The notes beneath the pieces were generated by a model that searched no databases, had not been told where the DNA came from, and saw only the letters and a list, made by a program, of their open reading frames with translations. Below, piece by piece: positions 31,431 through 39,075 of a DNA stretch of 64,000 bases (position 1 is the stretch's first letter; each line of letters begins with the position of its first letter). The translations under genes were made by a program, and so were the position numbers. This DNA comes from Tritrichomonas musculus (taxonomy: Eukaryota > Parabasalia > Tritrichomonadida > Tritrichomonadidae), in contig JAPFFF010000003.1 in the NCBI GenBank assembly GCA_039105265.1, forward strand, positions 4,836,001 to 4,900,000, written 5' to 3'.

Positions 31431-32612
31431 TTAAACATCGACAATAGGTTGTCCTGGCGATCTTTCTCCATTACATTGGCCTAAATAAATAGAAAAAATG
31501 AGAATGCATGCTGATATGAGTGTGAAAAAATAAATGATGCCATTGAAAATAAACGGTCCCTTTTTATTTAAATTTTTATTTCTATAAATCAAATTTCCAT
31601 CAACTGTAAAACGAGAAGGGAACATTTTTTTCCACTTTTCTTTTCCTTTGTCATTTTCAACTTCCTCTTTTATCCATGAAAGAAGATCTCCTTCTGATAA
31701 ATGTGCTTTTGATGATATATATTTTTTTGATTTTGGATCAATAAAAACTAAAAAAGACTCGGTTTTACTATATGGTGTAAATAAGTCTCTAATTGATCCA
31801 TCTGTTTGATTGTAATTGGTATATAAAAAGTGGTATTTTGATTTTAATTGATTTAGATTAATTCGTAAAAAATGCTTTTTAAAACCTTGATTGAGCAAAA
31901 AATATAAAATTACTGGTTTGCTTAAAGTATGAAATTGTGAAATAAATTCGGGCTTCATCTCATTGAAAAATGAAAATATATGTTTTTGAAAAAACTTTCT
32001 GAGATTATCTTTTTTGAATTTTTTATCTTCAAATTTCTCAGTCCCATCATATTCATGAAAAGTAAGATGATTTGATGATGCAGGAATTGCAAGAACTGGA
32101 ATGTTTACTTTATTAAATTCTTTTGATACGTCAACTACGTTATCAAAAATTTTATCATTTTTAGTTTTATATCCAAAAACATATATATTTTTTTCTGATT
32201 TTTGGTCTGAAATTTCGCGTTCACCAGTTACTAAAATAAAGTGAGGAGAAAGACGAGCTTTAACAAAAGATAGAAGGCTCTCTAAAGATCTATCATTAAA
32301 ATATTCAATTTCAATGTTTTGAGAAGGGTGTATCCACTTAATTGTTGGGTAAGATTCAATTTGAAATTTTTGACATACTTTAGATTGATCAATGCAATTT
32401 ACATCTGCGATTATGCATTCAAAATCAGATTTTTTACTGAATTCATTCCATATTGGCTCAAAAGCTTTGCAATGAGGACAATACGGACTCCAAAACTTAA
32501 TAAAGATGGGCATTTTTTTCGTGTTATTTGTAATCTCATCAAGGTTTTGAGATGTTATCGATATTGATTTCCCAGAAAAAGAAAACTGAGCCAGGAAAAA
32601 TAAAAAAAGCAT
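31431..32612 (-). CDS. Membrane-anchored protein disulfide isomerase family protein
   Basis: 393 residues from ATG 32612. It begins with a signal peptide (MLFLFFLAQFSFSG). A thioredoxin domain follows with KFWSPYCPHCKAFEPIW, so the active site is CPHC rather than the usual PDI CGHC, plus the family ESYPTIKW cis-Pro loop. The next ~200 residues lack a second CxxC and may be a redox-inactive thioredoxin-like region. Near the C-terminus lies one transmembrane helix (about 353-377), then a short tail. This arrangement resembles TMX-type PDIs in the ER membrane; the short tail carries no obvious dilysine signal. Role: disulfide formation or isomerisation of secretory proteins, inferred from the family. 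Confidence 0.88.
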   Translation of the reverse strand: MLFLFFLAQFSFSGKSISITSQNLDEITNNTKKMPIFIKFWSPYCPHCKAFEPIWNEFSKKSDFECIIADVNCIDQSKVCQKFQIESYPTIKWIHPSQNIEIEYFNDRSLESLLSFVKARLSPHFILVTGEREISDQKSEKNIYVFGYKTKNDKIFDNVVDVSKEFNKVNIPVLAIPASSNHLTFHEYDGTEKFEDKKFKKDNLRKFFQKHIFSFFNEMKPEFISQFHTLSKPVILYFLLNQGFKKHFLRINLNQLKSKYHFLYTNYNQTDGSIRDLFTPYSKTESFLVFIDPKSKKYISSKAHLSEGDLLSWIKEEVENDKGKEKWKKMFPSRFTVDGNLIYRNKNLNKKGPFIFNGIIYFFTLISACILIFSIYLGQCNGERSPGQPIVDV

Positions 32613-33915
32613 TTCAAATTAGATTTTGTTTTACTTGACCAAATAATAAAATTTTTATTAAATCTTTCTGAATATATAAAATCTTTATTGAAAATTCAGT
32701 ATTCTTATGAAATTTTTGATAAGTCTTTATTAATAGAATATTTAAACGAATGTAAAAATGATTAATGCATCCTTTTCGCCAATTACATCAAAAAACACCT
32801 CGAAAGATCATGTGAGAGCTGTTTATTAACAAGCCAGAGCTTTCACAAAAAACGAAGGCCCCAGGTTAAATGAAGAGGAGAATGCGATATCATTATATTT
32901 ACTAAATTTTGATCGATATTCTCTTGCGAAATATCAATAATCATTGATATTGGGAGTACTTTATTTCTTGAATTAATTTGCTTTTGCAAATCAAAAAATA
33001 TATAATGGCAATAAAACCACAAAGGAGTTCGAATGATATAATTATATGGATATTCTCTAAGAAAGGCACCACCTGAATATATGAAGAACATCGATAGGTT
33101 AAGAGCAAAATATAACATTAAAGAGCCTACCATATTTGTTGGAGAACAGCAAGACTTAATACTCAAAGCCAATTATTTCCAAACCTAAATGATAAAGAAA
33201 AGAAGCACTACAGATGGTGTTCAAGCTAATGTTTCACTAGAACCGTCAGCAGACTCATTCGAGCCCAAGAATGCGTCTTCTACTTCCAACATAAACACAA
33301 CATTATCATTAATAAGATGGATGACAGAAAAGAAGACATAGTTATAACAAGAGAAATAGAAACACAAGGTATATGGAATACAAGCTAATATTATTTCGAA
33401 GAAGTGGATGTTGTTCAGCAAAGTGCCCACCAATAAAAAAGATGGATTCTATTAAGATTGCTAAGATAATAGAGAAGCAGTCATAGACCTCAAACAAGTA
33501 TATAATAAGAATATAATGAGCTTGCAAATGTATGCTAAAAAAACTGTATTGTATAAAAAAGAAAAAAGCATAATTAGTTTGAGTATTTTGACTCTTTAAG
33601 GTGAAGATACTCCTTGAGAATCATCTTGTATCTCTTTCATCTCTTTTGAGCCAGATACAATTGGTAACTCAAAGGAAAGAGGTTTTTTTTTTTTGGAACA
33701 GGAGGTGGTGATTGAGCAGTAGTTGGCTTAATGTATACCTCGCATGTAGTGAGATTCTTTTGGTTAAGTGCATCAGCAACCTTGTTGAAAATAGATTGTA
33801 TCAGTGGGTCATAATTAGGACATATTGTATATGATGTAGAGTTATCTCTTTTTTAGTTGAACAGAAATATTAACTCTTTTAAAACACCAGTGATTTCAGT
33901 ATTTGATGTTTTGAT

Positions 33916-33954
<39 letters not shown>

Positions 33955-33967
33955 TTTTTGATATTTT
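32613..33967. other. Accessory patch with decayed coding remnants
   Basis: The stretch holds pieces with amino-acid composition and codon texture of protein-coding DNA, but none is a complete gene. About 32800-33180 on the plus strand has short open stretches such as PPEYMKNIDRLRAKYN. About 33600-33900 on the minus strand includes YTICPNYDPLIQSIFNKVAD and a Pro/Lys-rich part. I could not assign a family; old gene copies or debris of a mobile element are both possible. The stretch ends in a 35-base T run (33919-33953) and borders two inverted-repeat elements. Confidence 0.45.
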
Positions 33968-34210
33968 ATGAAGTCTTTTGCAGAAAAAGACATTTTAAAA
34001 AATGATGATTCTGGTTCCGATGGTCAGTTTGATTTTCTCAACGATGATACAGGAGAATCATCAATTGGTCAACTTGCGAAAGAGCTATTACCAATGAAAA
34101 CAACAGGTATCTATTGTACTCTAAGCACTCAAGATTATATACGATCTGATACTCTCAGAAGAAACAAAGAAGATGATCTTAATCTTATAATAAACATCAA
34201 TACATTCTAA
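33968..34210 (+). CDS. Short acidic ORF of uncertain reality
   Basis: Eighty residues from an ATG 14 bases after a 35-base T run. It has an acidic Asp/Gly-rich N-terminal half (ILKNDDSGSDGQFDFLNDD) and a plausible helical middle (IGQLAKELLPMK). No hydrophobic signal and no recognised family. It sits between decayed coding remnants and an inverted-repeat element, so it may be a fragment of a former gene rather than a working one. Confidence 0.3.
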   Translation: MKSFAEKDILKNDDSGSDGQFDFLNDDTGESSIGQLAKELLPMKTTGIYCTLSTQDYIRSDTLRRNKEDDLNLIININTF

Positions 34211-34359
34211 TATTTTTTATTATATATCTTAAAAATAGAAATACTCATCATAAAAAAGATAAATATGTTTGAAATCTTGATATCTTAATAATTCATAGAA
34301 ATTTTACAACCATTTTCATATCACATTTCATTTCTAATACCTGATAATCAATGATGCTA

Positions 34360-34651
34360 TATCAGAGGCTGAATATATGTACATTCAAATTCACCGTCCA
34401 CTTTTTGAAAAGAGCTCATGACATCAATATTTGATAGCTATCTATCCTTTCGGGTTACAATTTTTATCGAGTCTTACCGCCACCCACGGGGTCTCGGCTC
34501 CCCTCGACGCCCGCTAGGCGGTATGCAGACCTAGGTGAAAAATATGTAAAAATGAAAGGACAGATATGCATTCAAAATATTGAGGTCATTTTGCTTCTTA
34601 CCAAAAAGTGGTCGGTGAATTTGAATGATTCAAAAAATCGGCCTGAGTATA
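34360..34651. mobile_element. MITE-like element with ~48-bp inverted ends
   Basis: The inner halves of the ends are near-perfect inverted repeats: 34382-34407 and 34602-34627 differ at one of 26 positions (ATTCAAATTCACCGTCCACT against ATTCAAATTCACCGACCACT). The similarity continues outward at lower identity (TATCAGAGGCTGA against TACTCAGGCCGA) to a TA on each side, so the unit is about 290 bp and fits a TA-targeting, Tc1/mariner-type non-autonomous DNA element. It has no ORF. Its centre is a strikingly GC-rich hairpin, listed separately. Confidence 0.75.
34471..34530 (+). other. GC-rich hairpin inside MITE-like element
   Basis: In an otherwise ~25-30 % GC landscape this 60-bp core is mostly G/C. 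GTCT plus TACCGCC (34471-34481) can pair with GGCGGTA, a three-base bulge, and AGAC (34517-34530). Inside, GGGG (34488-34491) can pair with CCCC (34500-34503) around TCTCGGCT. This could be a structured RNA or simply the palindromic centre of the element. No tRNA boxes, poly-T stop or known snRNA motif are evident. Confidence 0.6.
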
Positions 34652-34725
34652 TGATGAACTTTTTTTTCAGTTTATAATTTTTTCTTTTTATAATAAAAAA
34701 ATTATATAATTTTCCAAAAGATTAA

Positions 34726-35340
34726 ATTATATAATAGTGTTGTTAAAAGTTATATACAAAAATTCCAAACAGACTTTTGTCAAAATCAAAAAAAATTAAA
34801 ATAGACTTTAAAGACCAATTTAAACATATAAAAACATTTTTAAAGCAAATTTGAATTAATCTTTTTTGATTTTTTTGAGCTAATCTTAATTATTTTTTAG
34901 TAAATTTTCAAAATAAAATTAATTAAAATATTGTGAAAAAAGGTTATTCAATTTTCTTGTAAAATTTATTGCTTTTTATATTTGCAAACAAGTAAAAATA
35001 CATTTTTTTTAGTAATTAATTATATATTTAAAAGAATAAATTTAATAAATATAAAGACAAATAGAGTTTATTTTAATTTTTGTCAACCAAAAAGTTATGT
35101 TTTTATTTTCTTAGGTATTCTCAAAAATTCAGAATAGCTTTTGATCAAATAAAAAATTTATTCTCAATTGCTTATCATAATTTCAATGATAGAAACTTTT
35201 TAAATGTTATTTAATCGTTTTAATCTTTAATTGACTAGCTTTGTTTTTGGTATTTTGATTTGACTAACTCTGTTTTTGGTATTTCGGTTGTATTTCGGTT
35301 GTATTTTTGTCTATAACTTTTAACAACACTATTATATAAT
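34726..35340. mobile_element. Non-autonomous element with perfect 29-bp inverted ends
   Basis: 34726-34754 and 35312-35340 are exact reverse complements (29 of 29; core TAGTGTTGTTAAAAGTTATA). Weaker similarity continues inward (ACAAAAATTC against ACAAAAATAC). The outermost bases are the palindrome ATTATATAAT, so the exact target duplication cannot be read, but TA is compatible. The end motif is like Tc1/mariner termini. The 615-bp interior has no ORF. Near its right end there is an imperfect internal duplication (TTGACTARCTYTGTTTTTGG) around 35230-35275. The perfect ends suggest recent activity. Confidence 0.75.
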
Positions 35341-35460
35341 AAGATAAAAGCAATTCAAATATTTTTTTATATTATTTTCAAAAAGTCCAGCTTTTTAAAA
35401 TTTTATTACCAGCTATTAAATTTTACCGATACAAATTCGTCAAATTTTTAAAAATTTATT

Positions 35461-36630
35461 ATGAAGGCGATCAAAAATAAAAAAGCTCAGGATTTTCAAG
35501 TAAAGCTCAAAATTCAAATTAGTACAAACACCAGCAAAGTCAGAGCTAAAACTACATTTAAGGCATCTCAAATTAATACTTTGCAAAAAAGGTATAATGA
35601 AAAGGCGGCTAATCTTACTAATACGGTTGATAATATTATTGGAGCTGATGTTTACATCGAAACAGGAAACAATTTGATTAACAATTTAAATATTTTATAT
35701 TCAAACGCTGAGGAATTATTTGGAAAAACTATATCACCTGAACTCCAAACTGCTCTTGAATATTGTTATGCGTTTTCTAAAGTTGATAAGCAAAAAGATC
35801 TTTACAATTTATTGAATAATATAATTAAGAGCCACAAGGCTATTACAGATATTGCCCCAACTCACGAAACATTTGTTTATTTTGGAAGTGATTCAATTAC
35901 AAAAGAAGACGCAGAAAAATATTTACCTACTTTGGTAACCGAGTGCGGTTTTACAGATAACCTATACTTAGCAAAAGCTCTTCCAAACTATAGTGATTTA
36001 TTCCAACCACAAATGCCGCCTCAACAAATCTATGTCAATCCAGGTGGTGTTCCATTTCAAGGTCAATATTATGCTCCACAGTCTAACCAATTTGCTACAC
36101 AAGATTTACAGCAACCAGGACAATTTACAACACAGAGTTTGACCCAAACAACTCAAGAATTACCGCAAGGTCAAGTATTTATACCCCAAGGTCAAGCTCC
36201 GACATTTGCACCTCAAAATCAGACGCAAATATATACATCTCAAAATTTGCCTCAAGGACCTACATTTACACCACAAAACCTAAGTCAGGCACCTGTTTTT
36301 ACACCTCAAAGCCAAGCTCCACAATTCACACCGCAAGATCAATCAAATTCCCCTGTTTTTACACCTCAAGGACAACCACCTCAATTCACTCCACCACCAC
36401 AAAACACAACCCAAACCTTACCACAGCCACCAGTCTTTACACCTCCTAGTCAACCACAATTCATTCCACAACAGCCTCAAAATACTTCTCCACAGCCATC
36501 ACAAGGACCTACATCGCCACCATTTCAACCTCCATTTGCTCCCCCTCCTGCATCACCAAATCAACTCGGCAATGTGGCACAAAATATGGACTATCCTTCA
36601 ATCCCAACATTTAATAACGATACCCAATGA
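35461..36630 (+). CDS. Helical N-domain with long Pro/Gln-rich tail, possibly IST1-like
   Basis: 389 residues from ATG 35461. Residues 1 to about 175 are a compact helical domain starting KNKKAQDFQVKLKIQISTN, with Lys/Arg-rich first helices and an acidic later part. The rest is a low-complexity tail of repeats such as PVFTPQ, PQFTPQ and QGQ, ending in PPFQPPFAPPPASP. A helical N-domain followed by a Pro-rich linker recalls the ESCRT-III-like IST1 family, but the characteristic IST1 sequence is not clear and no MIT-interacting motif is visible at the C-terminus. The Pro/Gln tail could bind SH3-like domains or drive condensates. It starts only 120 bp after a mobile-type element, so that insertion lies in its promoter region. 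Confidence 0.7.
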   Translation: MKAIKNKKAQDFQVKLKIQISTNTSKVRAKTTFKASQINTLQKRYNEKAANLTNTVDNIIGADVYIETGNNLINNLNILYSNAEELFGKTISPELQTALEYCYAFSKVDKQKDLYNLLNNIIKSHKAITDIAPTHETFVYFGSDSITKEDAEKYLPTLVTECGFTDNLYLAKALPNYSDLFQPQMPPQQIYVNPGGVPFQGQYYAPQSNQFATQDLQQPGQFTTQSLTQTTQELPQGQVFIPQGQAPTFAPQNQTQIYTSQNLPQGPTFTPQNLSQAPVFTPQSQAPQFTPQDQSNSPVFTPQGQPPQFTPPPQNTTQTLPQPPVFTPPSQPQFIPQQPQNTSPQPSQGPTSPPFQPPFAPPPASPNQLGNVAQNMDYPSIPTFNNDTQ

Positions 36631-36946
36631 TGAATAAATTTAATGATAAATTTTTATTTTTAATTATTAGATTTTTTTTCCCAAATATTTCACCTCTTTT
36701 TTTTGCCTTCTCTTTTCTTTTATTTTGTTAGTTTTTGCTTCATTGCATTCAAATGACGTAGAAATGAAATTTTTCTTATTTACATCACATCTCTTTTTTT
36801 TTTTTTTTTTTTATAAAAACTATGAATGAAATCATTTCATAGAAAACATTATTATTTTTTTAAATAAAATATATCATAACTTTGAAGAATAAGATTTTCT
36901 TGAAACTTTAAACGGTCGTATTTTAACGGCTTTAAAAATAATTATA
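36631..36946. other. Short spacer with a T19 run and promoter-like motif
   Basis: Contains a T19 run at 36794-36812 and, just before the next gene, the ACGGTCGTATTTTAA motif. Nothing else seen. Confidence 0.6.
36912..36926 (+). promoter_or_regulatory. GGYCGYA-type promoter motif
   Basis: ACGGTCGTATTTTAA ends 20 bases before the BTB gene ATG. Related GC-containing blocks precede two other plus-strand genes in the window (46432, 53185), and such CG-rich hexamers are rare in these spacers. Confidence 0.45.
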
Positions 36947-38518
36947 ATGACACAAGTTCACAGATCTCAAAAAACATTCACGTCAGAAGATACTTTCACA
37001 CTCTGTATGGGGAATGCTCGTTATGCTTTTGAAAGCGATATATTTGCAAAAATGTCAAAAAAATGCGCAAAATTAATTCGCCAAGGTGTTCATCAAGCAA
37101 CAATTATGAAAAAAATCCGTCAAGATACATTCGAAGCCTTTATTGCAGCATGCCAGCTTCAACCGTTCAAAGTTTCAGCTGCAAACGTATATGAACTTTT
37201 AGATCTTGCACGCGATTGGCAAGTACCATCACTCGAAAAATTCGCAAACGACTTTATTGAATCAAAAAAAGGCAAACTTCAACCACCACCTGCAATTGAC
37301 TATATTCAAGTTCTTAAAGATCGAGTAAAGGACAACATTCAAGACATTAACGATATTCGTGCAGTTTCTGCAATTATCAATGATGCATTAATTGATGCTC
37401 GTTTCAGTACACTTCCTCCAGAAGTTATTTTTCATGTTATTTTAGCCGCCGACCCACACGAAATTGATCAGAAACTCCTTATTAATTTTGTTTTTACAAT
37501 GTTTGATAAAAAGCAATCAACGGCTGTTCCTCTTACTTTAACAATGGATTTCGATACCCTTACACCTGAACAGCGAGATAAAGTCTTTTTCTCCAAGAAA
37601 ATGCATGAAGAAAATATCGACTTCTTTGTTGCATGGGCACTTAGTTCAGCTCGAAATCATTCAGAGCGTGAACTCCAAGAAACATTTTCTAAATTTCATC
37701 AAGATTTCAGTGAACTCTATGATAACTTAAAGAAATCGAATCGTAATTCTAGAAATAAATTAAAGAAAGTTCATGAAGATGAAATAGCTCAAATGGAAGC
37801 AATAATAGCAAAACAAAAAGAAGAAATTGAACAATTAATGCAACAAGCTAAAGAAGAAGATGAACAGATAAGAGAAGATGAAATTGAGCATCAAGAAGAA
37901 ATTAAGAAAATGATTGGAGAACTAGAAAAAATAGAATCAATCGCTCAAGAATGTAATCTTAATTCTCCAGATAATGTTTCACAAGTTAAAAGTGTTGTTA
38001 GAGATGAAGTTGGCAAATTAAGAAATGATCTAAAAGAACAAATTGAAAACGTTAGAGGACTCAATAAATCTAGCTGTGATAAAACTTTTGATGATTTATT
38101 AAAGCCAATAGATGAATATAGAAAAGTTATTGATGACATGTTTAACAAATCAGGACAGATGAACGGATCAATCCAAGATTTAAGAGTGGCAATAACTAAC
38201 ATGAAGGCAACATTGACTGCCAAAATTGTTTGCGATAAATTAAGATGCGATAAATTTATTCGTGATACAAATGATAGATTCAAATTGTTTGATACTAAAC
38301 CTCTCGTTTGGAATTTAAGACAACAGCAAGTTGAAAATTCCGAAAAATTCATCGTAGGACTTGAAGAAAAACTTGATAAACTTTGCCCAATTCGTGGAAA
38401 TCAACAATTAAATCCACCTCAAACGCCAATGACCGCTTTATTACCTCAGAAAAATGATGAATTGAATATCCAAGATGATGAGGAATCTAGAACTCTTCCT
38501 CTCAGTCCGACAAAATAA
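36947..38518 (+). CDS. BTB/BACK-like protein with coiled-coil C-terminus
   Basis: 523 residues. Residues ~15-105 have the BTB/POZ pattern: FTLCMGNARYAFESDIFAKM, then TFEAFIAACQLQPFKVSAAN and VYELLDLARDWQVPSLEKFA. A helical BACK-like region runs to ~240. A strong coiled coil (about 250-330) and a helical C-terminal domain to 480 follow, then a disordered tail. There is no kelch or MATH domain. Such BTB-plus-coiled-coil proteins are numerous in trichomonads; their partners are unknown, and cullin-3 adaptor function would be inference from the BTB family alone. The gene is preceded by a GGYCGYA promoter-like motif and has no signal peptide. Confidence 0.8.
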   Translation: MTQVHRSQKTFTSEDTFTLCMGNARYAFESDIFAKMSKKCAKLIRQGVHQATIMKKIRQDTFEAFIAACQLQPFKVSAANVYELLDLARDWQVPSLEKFANDFIESKKGKLQPPPAIDYIQVLKDRVKDNIQDINDIRAVSAIINDALIDARFSTLPPEVIFHVILAADPHEIDQKLLINFVFTMFDKKQSTAVPLTLTMDFDTLTPEQRDKVFFSKKMHEENIDFFVAWALSSARNHSERELQETFSKFHQDFSELYDNLKKSNRNSRNKLKKVHEDEIAQMEAIIAKQKEEIEQLMQQAKEEDEQIREDEIEHQEEIKKMIGELEKIESIAQECNLNSPDNVSQVKSVVRDEVGKLRNDLKEQIENVRGLNKSSCDKTFDDLLKPIDEYRKVIDDMFNKSGQMNGSIQDLRVAITNMKATLTAKIVCDKLRCDKFIRDTNDRFKLFDTKPLVWNLRQQQVENSEKFIVGLEEKLDKLCPIRGNQQLNPPQTPMTALLPQKNDELNIQDDEESRTLPLSPTK

Positions 38519-39075
38519 CTTATAAATATTATTTTTCTTTTCCATTTTATTATTATTATTATTTTAAGATCTCGTTTCATCTTTTAAGTAAAAATTAAAT
38601 ATTTCCTGAATTTTTTTTTATATAATCTTTTCCTATTATTTCATCTAATTTTGAGGACTGATTTAATTATTCTGATTTTTTTTTCAAAATGGTGAATGTA
38701 ATAATTATTTATATTTCATTTTTTTCAAATAAATTCAAGCAAGTAGTATTTTTATAGAATATTAATAACAATTAAACGTTTTAATTTGTATTTACTGCCA
38801 ATTATTGCTTAATAAATAGCATCAATAACCTCTTCAAATAAATCCTCTTGACATTTTGGCCAAAAATCATATATATTTACATGAGGATAATTGCTATTAT
38901 GAGAGTTTCCAATCAGAAAATCCTAAATTAAAAATAAAATATATTTCAATATTATATTTAGGAGTTAATAGAAAGTATCACACCATTTTACAGAAGTAGA
39001 CTCTTTAAAAAATAAAATAAAATCTTTAAAAAATTCGTAATTTTTTATTTTTGACAAAGAATATAATTAAATATT
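38519..39075. other. Convergent spacer
   Basis: Between converging genes; AT-rich. The only coding-like piece is a 38-codon minus-strand stretch listed next. Confidence 0.6.
38809..38922 (-). pseudogene. Orphan C-terminal coding fragment or last exon
   Basis: Minus strand: DFLIGNSHNSNYPHVNIYDF, then WPKCQEDLFEEVIDAIY and a TAA. The composition is unmistakably protein-like and unlike the flanks. Immediately upstream is AATTTAG, so it starts either after an in-frame stop or at a 3' splice site. No trichomonad-type ACTAAC...CACAG acceptor or GTATGT donor is visible nearby. It is either a leftover of a deleted gene or a true terminal exon. Family not recognised. Confidence 0.4.
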
